A DNA stretch of 64,000 nucleotides from Hydractinia symbiolongicarpus (GCF_029227915.1 NC_079883.1:9176001-9240000), one strand, 5' to 3'; numbered from the stretch's first letter, positions 19,987-33,999 are shown. The notes: generated from the letters alone by a model not told the origin. A program made the numbers and translations.

Positions 19987-20366
19987 CAAATCTTTTAAAA
20001 CATTACTTTGTGCACGCTTCCAAATTACACAATGTGTAAAGTCTTGTCACAGTTACATTTATTGCTATACGATACTATGTCATATATGACACAAAAAAAA
20101 TTTAGAAATACTTTGTAGGGTTAATTTGCCTGGGAGTGTTTCCGTGAAAAGCTGGGTTAAGTTAAATGTAAGCAATAACATGGATCAATGTACTTGTCTT
20201 TTCTGCAAGTACAGCTAATAATACGTATGAAAAGTGAAGCTAATCCACACACACATGGGGAAGTATTTTAAATGTAGGCTAGTGTTCTTAAGCACATTAT
20301 TTAGAAGTTTTATTAACTTCGGTTAACTTGTAGTGACGCCAAGTAAATGTTTTTTTAAAGATGTGT

Positions 20367-20382
20367 GGTCTTAAAAAAGACC
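20367..20382 (-). promoter_or_regulatory. H2B 3' stem-loop (copy 4)
   Basis: Same variant stem as 2813..2828. Confidence 0.92.
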
Positions 20383-20405
20383 GTTTGTGTTTGGTAGACG
20401 TTGGT

Positions 20406-20810
20406 TTACTTGCTGCTTGTGTATTTTGTGACGGCTTTTGTTCCTTCACTGACTGCGTGTTTTGCAAGTTCTCCAGGCAAGAGAAGACGTACTGCGGTTT
20501 GAATTTCACGAGAAGAGATGGTCGACTTTTTGTTTTGAAGAGCCAAACGCGAAGCTTCGGAAGCAATGCGCTCAAAGATGTCGTTGACAAATGAGTTCAT
20601 GATGCTCATAGCTTTGCTTGAAACTCCGACATCTGGGTGAACTTGTTTCAAAACATTGTAGATGTAAATAGCATAACTTTCCTTTCTCTTTCTCTTGCGT
20701 TTCTTTTCACCAGTTCCACCAATCTTTCCTCCTTTTTTGCCGGCTCTTTTTTCACCTTTCTTGGCTACTTTAGGTGCCTGTTTTCCTCCTTTAGCTGCTG
20801 CGTCAGACAT
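20406..20810 (-). CDS. H2B: Core histone H2B (copy 4)
   Basis: Translation identical to copy 1. Confidence 0.98.
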   Translation of the reverse strand: MSDAAAKGGKQAPKVAKKGEKRAGKKGGKIGGTGEKKRKRKRKESYAIYIYNVLKQVHPDVGVSSKAMSIMNSFVNDIFERIASEASRLALQNKKSTISSREIQTAVRLLLPGELAKHAVSEGTKAVTKYTSSK

Positions 20811-21094
20811 GGTTAAAAATTTTTGCTACTTAACTTGTAAATAAGCATTAAACTGCAAGTCAAAACTTTTTGTTTATAAGTAAAAAAATCGGATCGAATT
20901 CGATCCGAAAACGCCGATACGCAATTTAATTGGTTAAAAAAAAAATCTTTTGTTTAATACTTAATTATGATTGGTTAAAAAAACATGATTTCGATCCTAT
21001 TTTTATGATGAAAAAACGAGTAAAGTTTATTTCGTTAACACTTACGTTAAATATTCGTACGTTTTTGTATTAACTTACAAATCAAATCGCAGTT

Positions 21095-21475
21095 ATGTCT
21101 GGACGTGGAAAAGGTGGAAAAGCTAAGGCTAAAGCCAAGACAAGATCCTCAAGAGCTGGACTTCAATTTCCAGTCGGTAGAGTGCATAGATTCCTTCGTA
21201 GAGGGCACTATGCTAACCGAATTGGATCTGGAGCACCAGTTTACTTAGCAGCCGTCTTGGAATATTTATCTGCTGAGATATTGGAGTTGGCTGGTAACGC
21301 AGCAAGAGACAACAAAAAAGCTAGGATTATTCCAAGACATTTACAATTGGCTGTTCGTAATGATGAAGAATTAAACAAACTTTTGAGCGGTGTAACCATT
21401 GCAGCTGGTGGTGTTTTGCCAAACATTCAAGCTGTCTTACTCCCAAAGAAGAACGACAAAGGACAGAAGAAGTAA
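21095..21475 (+). CDS. H2A: Core histone H2A (copy 4)
   Basis: Translation identical to copy 1. Confidence 0.98.
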   Translation: MSGRGKGGKAKAKAKTRSSRAGLQFPVGRVHRFLRRGHYANRIGSGAPVYLAAVLEYLSAEILELAGNAARDNKKARIIPRHLQLAVRNDEELNKLLSGVTIAAGGVLPNIQAVLLPKKNDKGQKK

Positions 21476-21497
21476 ACCGCTACACTCAGAAAACAAC

Positions 21498-21513
21498 GGC
21501 TATTTTTATAGCC
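21498..21513 (+). promoter_or_regulatory. H2A 3' stem-loop (copy 4)
   Basis: Same 16 nt as 3944..3959. Confidence 0.92.
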
Positions 21514-21672
21514 ACACATCTTTAAAAAAACATTGTTTTTTTCACAAAACTATAACCTTAAAGTCTAATAGATAATCCATGCATACGCCTTGTCCTAAGT
21601 AACTCAAAGAAATTAAATAAAAAAATTTGATCACAACGTCAAAATAAATTGCACGTATTTGCACCTACTAAT

Positions 21673-21792
21673 GTCTACGGCCATACCACGATGAACACAC
21701 CCGTTCTCGTCTGATCACGGAAGTTAAGCATCGTCGGGCCGGGATAGTACTTGGATGGGGGACCGCCTGGGAACTCCCGGTGTCGTAGGCTT
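21673..21792 (+). rRNA. 5S ribosomal RNA (copy 4)
   Basis: Matches copy 1. Confidence 0.97.
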
Positions 21793-22119
21793 TTCATTTT
21801 CATTTGCTGTGATATATTTCTTGTTATAACAATTAAGGAACGTGGCGGTTGTTGAAAGTGTTTCCTATGACATTTTCCTACGACATTTTCAGGTGATAGT
21901 ACGAGAAAAAAGAGCTTTCAAATGCATACAAACTCGATCTATTGCCGATCATCCAATAACCCTGACGGAATGGCAAATAAAATAAAATTCCGCCGCCTTC
22001 CGAGGACTTATATCGCAATCACGTTTCGTAACAGCCAAGCGAGGTTTTACCTTAGCGTTTAAGTCACCACCGACATTTGGCCGCGCAACTTTTCTAAGCT
22101 CATTCATTTTGACTTAAGG

Positions 22120-22284
22120 AGGGGGCGAGCGCGGACGCAGGCCCCCACTACCAGAAATTGTACGGTCGAGTTACTGACGTTTGCAGTAATCGCAGAGGTC
22201 AGCCCAAGCGTAGTGCAATGCAAGAGCCTCACTCTGGAAGAAAACCCTCATTGATCAGTCTTTACTTCCCCGTCAGGTAAGTAT
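22120..22284 (-). ncRNA. U1 snRNA (copy 4)
   Basis: Matches copy 1. Confidence 0.95.
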
Positions 22285-22473
22285 GAGTTGGAACTGCACC
22301 GTAGCATGAGGGTACCCTTCAAAGTTTGTTAATGCTTGTGGCTTGAGTGTGTTATAAACTGCCGTGTCGCGGGGCATAGGCTGTATTCTCCCCCAGTGTA
22401 CGCGTTTTGTTCCCGCCGTAGACTATGCAGAGTGCCGTCGGAAAGAGGACTGCTATTATTCTTTTATTGCTTA

Positions 22474-22661
22474 TGTGGGCCGCCATCGGTAATAGTGCAA
22501 CACCAAGGCAACCCGTGGTCACGGCGTGAATGAATCCACCTCCATGACCCAAGGCCAAAAATCAGATTAATATACTGACCATTCAGAGAATGGCCTACCA
22601 GATATTAAACTGATAAGAACAGATACTACACTTGATCTTAGCCATTAGGCCGAGAAGCGAT
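22474..22661 (-). ncRNA. U2 snRNA (copy 4)
   Basis: Matches copy 1. Confidence 0.95.
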
Positions 22662-22983
22662 AAAGAACAAGCGTTGCCATGATAGGCATCGTCCACACAC
22701 CGTAACTGCTTGTGGAGCATGTCACGTTACTGTAAAGCTTACAACTGTCACCGCGTACGGATGGACGGCGACATAGTAAAAATCACGGCTGTTGATTTAG
22801 CCGTAGGATGGAGAGCGACTGTAGCGAGTGGATGGTAACTTACATGAATGCTAACAAAGGCGACGATACTAAGTGCGTGATATTACTTTCCAATATGTCT
22901 GCGTACATTCCGTTTATCAACGCATTACGCCAGAACGTGCGCGCGCGTTACACAGTAGACCATGCAGCCGAAATGCGACAGTG

Positions 22984-23055
22984 CGACCCTGCCAGGAGTC
23001 GAACCTGGAATCCCCTGATTCGTAGTCAGATGCCTTATCCATTGGGCCACAGGGC
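22984..23055 (-). tRNA. tRNA-Arg(ACG) (copy 4), cut by gap
   Basis: 72 of 73 bases are present; the first base of the acceptor stem falls in the N run. The right side of the gap starts with GGCC, the 5' end of the same tRNA, so the gene is split by the assembly and is not known to be broken in the genome. Confidence 0.9.
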
Positions 23056-23555
23056 NNNNNNNNNNNNNNNNNNNNNNNNNNNNNNNNNNNNNNNNNNNNN
23101 NNNNNNNNNNNNNNNNNNNNNNNNNNNNNNNNNNNNNNNNNNNNNNNNNNNNNNNNNNNNNNNNNNNNNNNNNNNNNNNNNNNNNNNNNNNNNNNNNNNN
23201 NNNNNNNNNNNNNNNNNNNNNNNNNNNNNNNNNNNNNNNNNNNNNNNNNNNNNNNNNNNNNNNNNNNNNNNNNNNNNNNNNNNNNNNNNNNNNNNNNNNN
23301 NNNNNNNNNNNNNNNNNNNNNNNNNNNNNNNNNNNNNNNNNNNNNNNNNNNNNNNNNNNNNNNNNNNNNNNNNNNNNNNNNNNNNNNNNNNNNNNNNNNN
23401 NNNNNNNNNNNNNNNNNNNNNNNNNNNNNNNNNNNNNNNNNNNNNNNNNNNNNNNNNNNNNNNNNNNNNNNNNNNNNNNNNNNNNNNNNNNNNNNNNNNN
23501 NNNNNNNNNNNNNNNNNNNNNNNNNNNNNNNNNNNNNNNNNNNNNNNNNNNNNNN
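23056..23555. other. Assembly gap (500 N)
   Basis: Exactly 500 N, a conventional unknown-length spacer. The flanks end and start at the same point of the repeat, sharing 3 bases (ggc), so the true content may be nothing or any whole number of units. Confidence 0.95.
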
Positions 23556-24138
23556 GGCCATGCTTATGACTTCGCCCCATCGTCATTTTGGCTTGCGCAT
23601 TCGTTTTACTTACGACAGAATTCTTCGTGTTTGTAGCCATGAAAGAAAGGGACTTCTGTGAGTGAATTTTTTTACTGTGGTCTAATAAAAAAGTCGAAAC
23701 GCAGTGCCCAATATATGAATTGCTCCTAATAGCCGGAAACAGGCCGTGTCGATGATGTAGGCCGACATACGCAACGCAAACCAAAGAACGCTTTATGAAA
23801 ATCCTAACACGAGCGCGGAAGAAGCCCAAATTAACAGACTAGATGTAATGCTGAAGACCTCAAACTCCAGCAGCTTCTCTTGCAGACTATTGCGTCGTAC
23901 TACAAATAAAAATTAACATGCTTTCGCATAGTCGCGGCACCCAAAACGGACATTATACGATGTACAGAAACACACATTTCTGTTTTCGCGCCAAATCAAT
24001 TCCCGGGAGTGGTACTTTTACGTCCGCATACTTCGCACCGTCTTAAATTATATCTCATTTACACGGTAATGTTTAGTATACTTCTACTGTGATAACAAGC
24101 ATCGTTTATCGTTGGATTGTTGTAAGAAAACATTAAAA

Positions 24139-24690
24139 ATGAGTGAAGCAGCTTCTCCAAAGAAAATCGCACCCAAGAAGAAACCTGCTGCAAAGAAGAC
24201 AGCTGATCACCCTAAATATGTGGACATGATCAAGGCTGCTATCGCTACCCTAAAGGAACGCGGTGGTTCATCTCGCCAAGCTATTACAAAATATATTCAT
24301 GCAAATTACAAAGTTGCTGAAAACTCAGATCATCATCTGAAAATGGCTCTTAAACGAGGAGTAACATCAGGCGATTTGATTCAAACTAAAGGCACTGGTG
24401 CTTCTGGATCATTCAAGCTAGGTCAGGTAAAAAAAGAAAAACCTAAGAAAAAGGCCGCAGCAAAAAAGCCAACGGCAAAGAAGCCTACTGCAAAGAAAAG
24501 TACACCAAAAAAGAAGCCAGCAAAGAAGAGCACGCCAAAGAAAGCAGCAAAGAAGCCTGCCACAAAGAAAGCCTCGGCTAAGAAACCAGCAGCTAAGAAA
24601 CCCACAAAGAAGCCTGTTGCTAAAAAACCTGCAGCAAAGAAGGTCAAAAAGACTCCCAAAAAGGCAGCAAAGAAGACCGCAAAAAAATAA
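24139..24690 (+). CDS. H1: Linker histone H1 (copy 5)
   Basis: Translation identical to copy 1; first gene after the gap. Confidence 0.97.
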   Translation: MSEAASPKKIAPKKKPAAKKTADHPKYVDMIKAAIATLKERGGSSRQAITKYIHANYKVAENSDHHLKMALKRGVTSGDLIQTKGTGASGSFKLGQVKKEKPKKKAAAKKPTAKKPTAKKSTPKKKPAKKSTPKKAAKKPATKKASAKKPAAKKPTKKPVAKKPAAKKVKKTPKKAAKKTAKK

Positions 24691-24722
24691 TTTGTGTGTA
24701 TCTGGCTATTACATTAACAAAC

Positions 24723-24738
24723 GGCTATTTTTATAGCC
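24723..24738 (+). promoter_or_regulatory. H1 3' stem-loop (copy 5)
   Basis: Same 16 nt as 814..829. Confidence 0.92.
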
Positions 24739-25014
24739 ACACATTTACAAAAAAACATTATCTTGGTACAAAGTTAAACTTGTTTAAGTCACTTAAACAG
24801 TTAAAAAAGAGTAAATTTAAGATTAGATTCCCTAAGTTTAAGTATTTTCGTTTTTAAATTTCTTATTTTCTTGCTTTTACTTTTCTTGCCCTTCATATTT
24901 TTAACATTGTCAAACTTTATGTAGCATAAAATTTTTATGTAGCATAAAATTTAAACAGAAAGCAGGACAAAGTTTGATATAAAAAGCTAGCCGTAATATT
25001 TTTTATGGATGTGT

Positions 25015-25030
25015 GGCTATAAAAATAGCC
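25015..25030 (-). promoter_or_regulatory. H3 3' stem-loop (copy 5)
   Basis: Same 16 nt as 1106..1121. Confidence 0.92.
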
Positions 25031-25051
25031 GTTTTTTGTTTGGTAAGATGC

Positions 25052-25465
<414 letters not shown>

Positions 25466-25943
25466 TTAAGAAGTCGATGTAGTACGGATACACAAGACGG
25501 TCTAAAATGCACTATCGCGCCAAAGTTTTATTTCTCATATTGATTGACAGCTAAGGTTCAAAACAAACCATTTGATTGGTGCTAAGAAAGTAATTTCTGA
25601 TTGGCTGCATAATGACATTACGCTCATTACTTTAACATTTTTATAAAATCTGTGTTTTTTGGCTACGGGAAAACGGCTGTATCTTCTGATACACAAAAGC
25701 TTTTGACTTTTTTTTTTTTTAGTAAGTAGCAGAAGGTTTGGCGAATTCCAACGATGCCAAATTTATTGCCTTACTGAAACATTAAGACCACGAATTTTTA
25801 AAAAAACTACAGTTTTACTTAAAAAAATGTACAAAATGTTCGGAACATTTTGTAATGACGCAACTCTATTGGTTAATTAGGGTGTTTCCACGAGCAGTAG
25901 GTAATTTTATGGCCTCTTTTTAAAGCTGTCTGAATTCTGTTAA

Positions 25944-26300
<357 letters not shown>

Positions 26301-26324
26301 GCGTTGTCATTGCTCAACAAAAAC

Positions 26325-26340
26325 GGCTATTTTTATAGCC
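26325..26340 (+). promoter_or_regulatory. H4 3' stem-loop (copy 5)
   Basis: Same 16 nt as 2416..2431, with the normal ACAAA flank. Confidence 0.92.
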
Positions 26341-26721
26341 ACAAATCTTTTAAAACATTACTTTGTGCACGCTTCCAAATTACACAATGTGTAAAGTCTT
26401 GTCACAGTTACATTTATTGCTATACGATACTATGTCATATATGACACAAAAAAAATTTAGAAATACTTTGTAGGGTTAATTTGCCTGGGAGTGTTTCCGT
26501 GAAAAGCTGGGTTAAGTTAAATGTAAGCAATAACATGGATCAATGTACTTGTCTTTTCTGCAAGTACAGCTAATAATACGTATGAAAAGTGAAGCTAATC
26601 CACACACACATGGGGAAGTATTTTAAATGTAGGCTAGTGTTCTTAAGCACATTATTTAGAAGTTTTATTAACTTCGGTTAACTTGTAGTGACGCCAAGTA
26701 AATGTTTTTTTAAAGATGTGT

Positions 26722-26737
26722 GGTCTTAAAAAAGACC
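26722..26737 (-). promoter_or_regulatory. H2B 3' stem-loop (copy 5)
   Basis: Same variant stem as 2813..2828. Confidence 0.92.
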
Positions 26738-26760
26738 GTTTGTGTTTGGTAGACGTTGGT

Positions 26761-27165
26761 TTACTTGCTGCTTGTGTATTTTGTGACGGCTTTTGTTCCT
26801 TCACTGACTGCGTGTTTTGCAAGTTCTCCAGGCAAGAGAAGACGTACTGCGGTTTGAATTTCACGAGAAGAGATGGTCGACTTTTTGTTTTGAAGAGCCA
26901 AACGCGAAGCTTCGGAAGCAATGCGCTCAAAGATGTCGTTGACAAATGAGTTCATGATGCTCATAGCTTTGCTTGAAACTCCGACATCTGGGTGAACTTG
27001 TTTCAAAACATTGTAGATGTAAATAGCATAACTTTCCTTTCTCTTTCTCTTGCGTTTCTTTTCACCAGTTCCACCAATCTTTCCTCCTTTTTTGCCGGCT
27101 CTTTTTTCACCTTTCTTGGCTACTTTAGGTGCCTGTTTTCCTCCTTTAGCTGCTGCGTCAGACAT
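26761..27165 (-). CDS. H2B: Core histone H2B (copy 5)
   Basis: Translation identical to copy 1. Confidence 0.98.
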   Translation of the reverse strand: MSDAAAKGGKQAPKVAKKGEKRAGKKGGKIGGTGEKKRKRKRKESYAIYIYNVLKQVHPDVGVSSKAMSIMNSFVNDIFERIASEASRLALQNKKSTISSREIQTAVRLLLPGELAKHAVSEGTKAVTKYTSSK

Positions 27166-27449
27166 GGTTAAAAATTTTTGCTACTTAACTTGTAAATAAG
27201 CATTAAACTGCAAGTCAAAACTTTTTGTTTATAAGTAAAAAAATCGGATCGAATTCGATCCGAAAACGCCGATACGCAATTTAATTGGTTAAAAAAAAAA
27301 TCTTTTGTTTAATACTTAATTATGATTGGTTAAAAAAACATGATTTCGATCCTATTTTTATGATGAAAAAACGAGTAAAGTTTATTTCGTTAACACTTAC
27401 GTTAAATATTCGTACGTTTTTGTATTAACTTACAAATCAAATCGCAGTT

Positions 27450-27830
27450 ATGTCTGGACGTGGAAAAGGTGGAAAAGCTAAGGCTAAAGCCAAGACAAGA
27501 TCCTCAAGAGCTGGACTTCAATTTCCAGTCGGTAGAGTGCATAGATTCCTTCGTAGAGGGCACTATGCTAACCGAATTGGATCTGGAGCACCAGTTTACT
27601 TAGCAGCCGTCTTGGAATATTTATCTGCTGAGATATTGGAGTTGGCTGGTAACGCAGCAAGAGACAACAAAAAAGCTAGGATTATTCCAAGACATTTACA
27701 ATTGGCTGTTCGTAATGATGAAGAATTAAACAAACTTTTGAGCGGTGTAACCATTGCAGCTGGTGGTGTTTTGCCAAACATTCAAGCTGTCTTACTCCCA
27801 AAGAAGAACGACAAAGGACAGAAGAAGTAA
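27450..27830 (+). CDS. H2A: Core histone H2A (copy 5)
   Basis: Translation identical to copy 1. Confidence 0.98.
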   Translation: MSGRGKGGKAKAKAKTRSSRAGLQFPVGRVHRFLRRGHYANRIGSGAPVYLAAVLEYLSAEILELAGNAARDNKKARIIPRHLQLAVRNDEELNKLLSGVTIAAGGVLPNIQAVLLPKKNDKGQKK

Positions 27831-27852
27831 ACCGCTACACTCAGAAAACAAC

Positions 27853-27868
27853 GGCTATTTTTATAGCC
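27853..27868 (+). promoter_or_regulatory. H2A 3' stem-loop (copy 5)
   Basis: Same 16 nt as 3944..3959. Confidence 0.92.
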
Positions 27869-28027
27869 ACACATCTTTAAAAAAACATTGTTTTTTTCAC
27901 AAAACTATAACCTTAAAGTCTAATAGATAATCCATGCATACGCCTTGTCCTAAGTAACTCAAAGAAATTAAATAAAAAAATTTGATCACAACGTCAAAAT
28001 AAATTGCACGTATTTGCACCTACTAAT

Positions 28028-28147
28028 GTCTACGGCCATACCACGATGAACACACCCGTTCTCGTCTGATCACGGAAGTTAAGCATCGTCGGGCCGGGAT
28101 AGTACTTGGATGGGGGACCGCCTGGGAACTCCCGGTGTCGTAGGCTT
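28028..28147 (+). rRNA. 5S ribosomal RNA (copy 5)
   Basis: Matches copy 1. Confidence 0.97.
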
Positions 28148-28474
28148 TTCATTTTCATTTGCTGTGATATATTTCTTGTTATAACAATTAAGGAACGTGG
28201 CGGTTGTTGAAAGTGTTTCCTATGACATTTTCCTACGACATTTTCAGGTGATAGTACGAGAAAAAAGAGCTTTCAAATGCATACAAACTCGATCTATTGC
28301 CGATCATCCAATAACCCTGACGGAATGGCAAATAAAATAAAATTCCGCCGCCTTCCGAGGACTTATATCGCAATCACGTTTCGTAACAGCCAAGCGAGGT
28401 TTTACCTTAGCGTTTAAGTCACCACCGACATTTGGCCGCGCAACTTTTCTAAGCTCATTCATTTTGACTTAAGG

Positions 28475-28639
28475 AGGGGGCGAGCGCGGACGCAGGCCCC
28501 CACTACCAGAAATTGTACGGTCGAGTTACTGACGTTTGCAGTAATCGCAGAGGTCAGCCCAAGCGTAGTGCAATGCAAGAGCCTCACTCTGGAAGAAAAC
28601 CCTCATTGATCAGTCTTTACTTCCCCGTCAGGTAAGTAT
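28475..28639 (-). ncRNA. U1 snRNA (copy 5)
   Basis: Matches copy 1. Confidence 0.95.
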
Positions 28640-28828
28640 GAGTTGGAACTGCACCGTAGCATGAGGGTACCCTTCAAAGTTTGTTAATGCTTGTGGCTTG
28701 AGTGTGTTATAAACTGCCGTGTCGCGGGGCATAGGCTGTATTCTCCCCCAGTGTACGCGTTTTGTTCCCGCCGTAGACTATGCAGAGTGCCGTCGGAAAG
28801 AGGACTGCTATTATTCTTTTATTGCTTA

Positions 28829-29016
28829 TGTGGGCCGCCATCGGTAATAGTGCAACACCAAGGCAACCCGTGGTCACGGCGTGAATGAATCCACCTCCAT
28901 GACCCAAGGCCAAAAATCAGATTAATATACTGACCATTCAGAGAATGGCCTACCAGATATTAAACTGATAAGAACAGATACTACACTTGATCTTAGCCAT
29001 TAGGCCGAGAAGCGAT
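28829..29016 (-). ncRNA. U2 snRNA (copy 5)
   Basis: Matches copy 1. Confidence 0.95.
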
Positions 29017-29338
29017 AAAGAACAAGCGTTGCCATGATAGGCATCGTCCACACACCGTAACTGCTTGTGGAGCATGTCACGTTACTGTAAAGCTTACAAC
29101 TGTCACCGCGTACGGATGGACGGCGACATAGTAAAAATCACGGCTGTTGATTTAGCCGTAGGATGGAGAGCGACTGTAGCGAGTGGATGGTAACTTACAT
29201 GAATGCTAACAAAGGCGACGATACTAAGTGCGTGATATTACTTTCCAATATGTCTGCGTACATTCCGTTTATCAACGCATTACGCCAGAACGTGCGCGCG
29301 CGTTACACAGTAGACCATGCAGCCGAAATGCGACAGTG

Positions 29339-29411
29339 CGACCCTGCCAGGAGTCGAACCTGGAATCCCCTGATTCGTAGTCAGATGCCTTATCCATTGG
29401 GCCACAGGGCC
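29339..29411 (-). tRNA. tRNA-Arg(ACG) (copy 5)
   Basis: Matches copy 1. Confidence 0.96.
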
Positions 29412-29990
29412 ATGCTTATGACTTCGCCCCATCGTCATTTTGGCTTGCGCATTCGTTTTACTTACGACAGAATTCTTCGTGTTTGTAGCCATGAAAGAAA
29501 GGGACTTCTGTGAGTGAATTTTTTTACTGTGGTCTAATAAAAAAGTCGAAACGCAGTGCCCAATATATGAATTGCTCCTAATAGCCGGAAACAGGCCGTG
29601 TCGATGATGTAGGCCGACATACGCAACGCAAACCAAAGAACGCTTTATGAAAATCCTAACACGAGCGCGGAAGAAGCCCAAATTAACAGACTAGATGTAA
29701 TGCTGAAGACCTCAAACTCCAGCAGCTTCTCTTGCAGACTATTGCGTCGTACTACAAATAAAAATTAACATGCTTTCGCATAGTCGCGGCACCCAAAACG
29801 GACATTATACGATGTACAGAAACACACATTTCTGTTTTCGCGCCAAATCAATTCCCGGGAGTGGTACTTTTACGTCCGCATACTTCGCACCGTCTTAAAT
29901 TATATCTCATTTACACGGTAATGTTTAGTATACTTCTACTGTGATAACAAGCATCGTTTATCGTTGGATTGTTGTAAGAAAACATTAAAA

Positions 29991-30542
29991 ATGAGTGAAG
30001 CAGCTTCTCCAAAGAAAATCGCACCCAAGAAGAAACCTGCTGCAAAGAAGACAGCTGATCACCCTAAATATGTGGACATGATCAAGGCTGCTATCGCTAC
30101 CCTAAAGGAACGCGGTGGTTCATCTCGCCAAGCTATTACAAAATATATTCATGCAAATTACAAAGTTGCTGAAAACTCAGATCATCATCTGAAAATGGCT
30201 CTTAAACGAGGAGTAACATCAGGCGATTTGATTCAAACTAAAGGCACTGGTGCTTCTGGATCATTCAAGCTAGGTCAGGTAAAAAAAGAAAAACCTAAGA
30301 AAAAGGCCGCAGCAAAAAAGCCAACGGCAAAGAAGCCTACTGCAAAGAAAAGTACACCAAAAAAGAAGCCAGCAAAGAAGAGCACGCCAAAGAAAGCAGC
30401 AAAGAAGCCTGCCACAAAGAAAGCCTCGGCTAAGAAACCAGCAGCTAAGAAACCCACAAAGAAGCCTGTTGCTAAAAAACCTGCAGCAAAGAAGGTCAAA
30501 AAGACTCCCAAAAAGGCAGCAAAGAAGACCGCAAAAAAATAA
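29991..30542 (+). CDS. H1: Linker histone H1 (copy 6)
   Basis: Translation identical to copy 1. Confidence 0.97.
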   Translation: MSEAASPKKIAPKKKPAAKKTADHPKYVDMIKAAIATLKERGGSSRQAITKYIHANYKVAENSDHHLKMALKRGVTSGDLIQTKGTGASGSFKLGQVKKEKPKKKAAAKKPTAKKPTAKKSTPKKKPAKKSTPKKAAKKPATKKASAKKPAAKKPTKKPVAKKPAAKKVKKTPKKAAKKTAKK

Positions 30543-30574
30543 TTTGTGTGTATCTGGCTATTACATTAACAAAC

Positions 30575-30590
30575 GGCTATTTTTATAGCC
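30575..30590 (+). promoter_or_regulatory. H1 3' stem-loop (copy 6)
   Basis: Same 16 nt as 814..829. Confidence 0.92.
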
Positions 30591-30866
30591 ACACATTTAC
30601 AAAAAAACATTATCTTGGTACAAAGTTAAACTTGTTTAAGTCACTTAAACAGTTAAAAAAGAGTAAATTTAAGATTAGATTCCCTAAGTTTAAGTATTTT
30701 CGTTTTTAAATTTCTTATTTTCTTGCTTTTACTTTTCTTGCCCTTCATATTTTTAACATTGTCAAACTTTATGTAGCATAAAATTTTTATGTAGCATAAA
30801 ATTTAAACAGAAAGCAGGACAAAGTTTGATATAAAAAGCTAGCCGTAATATTTTTTATGGATGTGT

Positions 30867-30882
30867 GGCTATAAAAATAGCC
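30867..30882 (-). promoter_or_regulatory. H3 3' stem-loop (copy 6)
   Basis: Same 16 nt as 1106..1121. Confidence 0.92.
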
Positions 30883-30903
30883 GTTTTTTGTTTGGTAAGA
30901 TGC

Positions 30904-31317
<414 letters not shown>

Positions 31318-31795
31318 TTAAGAAGTCGATGTAGTACGGATACACAAGACGGTCTAAAATGCACTATCGCGCCAAAGTTTTATTTCTCATATTGATTGAC
31401 AGCTAAGGTTCAAAACAAACCATTTGATTGGTGCTAAGAAAGTAATTTCTGATTGGCTGCATAATGACATTACGCTCATTACTTTAACATTTTTATAAAA
31501 TCTGTGTTTTTTGGCTACGGGAAAACGGCTGTATCTTCTGATACACAAAAGCTTTTGACTTTTTTTTTTTTTAGTAAGTAGCAGAAGGTTTGGCGAATTC
31601 CAACGATGCCAAATTTATTGCCTTACTGAAACATTAAGACCACGAATTTTTAAAAAAACTACAGTTTTACTTAAAAAAATGTACAAAATGTTCGGAACAT
31701 TTTGTAATGACGCAACTCTATTGGTTAATTAGGGTGTTTCCACGAGCAGTAGGTAATTTTATGGCCTCTTTTTAAAGCTGTCTGAATTCTGTTAA

Positions 31796-32152
<357 letters not shown>

Positions 32153-32176
32153 GCGTTGTCATTGCTCAACAAAAAC

Positions 32177-32192
32177 GGCTATTTTTATAGCC
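32177..32192 (+). promoter_or_regulatory. H4 3' stem-loop (copy 6)
   Basis: Same 16 nt as 2416..2431. Confidence 0.92.
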
Positions 32193-32573
32193 ACAAATCT
32201 TTTAAAACATTACTTTGTGCACGCTTCCAAATTACACAATGTGTAAAGTCTTGTCACAGTTACATTTATTGCTATACGATACTATGTCATATATGACACA
32301 AAAAAAATTTAGAAATACTTTGTAGGGTTAATTTGCCTGGGAGTGTTTCCGTGAAAAGCTGGGTTAAGTTAAATGTAAGCAATAACATGGATCAATGTAC
32401 TTGTCTTTTCTGCAAGTACAGCTAATAATACGTATGAAAAGTGAAGCTAATCCACACACACATGGGGAAGTATTTTAAATGTAGGCTAGTGTTCTTAAGC
32501 ACATTATTTAGAAGTTTTATTAACTTCGGTTAACTTGTAGTGACGCCAAGTAAATGTTTTTTTAAAGATGTGT

Positions 32574-32589
32574 GGTCTTAAAAAAGACC
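32574..32589 (-). promoter_or_regulatory. H2B 3' stem-loop (copy 6)
   Basis: Same variant stem as 2813..2828. Confidence 0.92.
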
Positions 32590-32612
32590 GTTTGTGTTTG
32601 GTAGACGTTGGT

Positions 32613-33017
32613 TTACTTGCTGCTTGTGTATTTTGTGACGGCTTTTGTTCCTTCACTGACTGCGTGTTTTGCAAGTTCTCCAGGCAAGAGAAGACGTACT
32701 GCGGTTTGAATTTCACGAGAAGAGATGGTCGACTTTTTGTTTTGAAGAGCCAAACGCGAAGCTTCGGAAGCAATGCGCTCAAAGATGTCGTTGACAAATG
32801 AGTTCATGATGCTCATAGCTTTGCTTGAAACTCCGACATCTGGGTGAACTTGTTTCAAAACATTGTAGATGTAAATAGCATAACTTTCCTTTCTCTTTCT
32901 CTTGCGTTTCTTTTCACCAGTTCCACCAATCTTTCCTCCTTTTTTGCCGGCTCTTTTTTCACCTTTCTTGGCTACTTTAGGTGCCTGTTTTCCTCCTTTA
33001 GCTGCTGCGTCAGACAT
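32613..33017 (-). CDS. H2B: Core histone H2B (copy 6)
   Basis: Translation identical to copy 1. Confidence 0.98.
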   Translation of the reverse strand: MSDAAAKGGKQAPKVAKKGEKRAGKKGGKIGGTGEKKRKRKRKESYAIYIYNVLKQVHPDVGVSSKAMSIMNSFVNDIFERIASEASRLALQNKKSTISSREIQTAVRLLLPGELAKHAVSEGTKAVTKYTSSK

Positions 33018-33301
33018 GGTTAAAAATTTTTGCTACTTAACTTGTAAATAAGCATTAAACTGCAAGTCAAAACTTTTTGTTTATAAGTAAAAAAATCGGA
33101 TCGAATTCGATCCGAAAACGCCGATACGCAATTTAATTGGTTAAAAAAAAAATCTTTTGTTTAATACTTAATTATGATTGGTTAAAAAAACATGATTTCG
33201 ATCCTATTTTTATGATGAAAAAACGAGTAAAGTTTATTTCGTTAACACTTACGTTAAATATTCGTACGTTTTTGTATTAACTTACAAATCAAATCGCAGT
33301 T

Positions 33302-33682
33302 ATGTCTGGACGTGGAAAAGGTGGAAAAGCTAAGGCTAAAGCCAAGACAAGATCCTCAAGAGCTGGACTTCAATTTCCAGTCGGTAGAGTGCATAGATTC
33401 CTTCGTAGAGGGCACTATGCTAACCGAATTGGATCTGGAGCACCAGTTTACTTAGCAGCCGTCTTGGAATATTTATCTGCTGAGATATTGGAGTTGGCTG
33501 GTAACGCAGCAAGAGACAACAAAAAAGCTAGGATTATTCCAAGACATTTACAATTGGCTGTTCGTAATGATGAAGAATTAAACAAACTTTTGAGCGGTGT
33601 AACCATTGCAGCTGGTGGTGTTTTGCCAAACATTCAAGCTGTCTTACTCCCAAAGAAGAACGACAAAGGACAGAAGAAGTAA
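33302..33682 (+). CDS. H2A: Core histone H2A (copy 6)
   Basis: Translation identical to copy 1. Confidence 0.98.
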   Translation: MSGRGKGGKAKAKAKTRSSRAGLQFPVGRVHRFLRRGHYANRIGSGAPVYLAAVLEYLSAEILELAGNAARDNKKARIIPRHLQLAVRNDEELNKLLSGVTIAAGGVLPNIQAVLLPKKNDKGQKK

Positions 33683-33704
33683 ACCGCTACACTCAGAAAA
33701 CAAC

Positions 33705-33720
33705 GGCTATTTTTATAGCC
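33705..33720 (+). promoter_or_regulatory. H2A 3' stem-loop (copy 6)
   Basis: Same 16 nt as 3944..3959. Confidence 0.92.
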
Positions 33721-33879
33721 ACACATCTTTAAAAAAACATTGTTTTTTTCACAAAACTATAACCTTAAAGTCTAATAGATAATCCATGCATACGCCTTGT
33801 CCTAAGTAACTCAAAGAAATTAAATAAAAAAATTTGATCACAACGTCAAAATAAATTGCACGTATTTGCACCTACTAAT

Positions 33880-33999
33880 GTCTACGGCCATACCACGATG
33901 AACACACCCGTTCTCGTCTGATCACGGAAGTTAAGCATCGTCGGGCCGGGATAGTACTTGGATGGGGGACCGCCTGGGAACTCCCGGTGTCGTAGGCTT
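33880..33999 (+). rRNA. 5S ribosomal RNA (copy 6)
   Basis: Matches copy 1. Confidence 0.97.

Noticed and set aside
22808-23829. Long ORFs of 214 to 264 codons spanning the gap
   Set aside because: They are artefacts of translating N runs.
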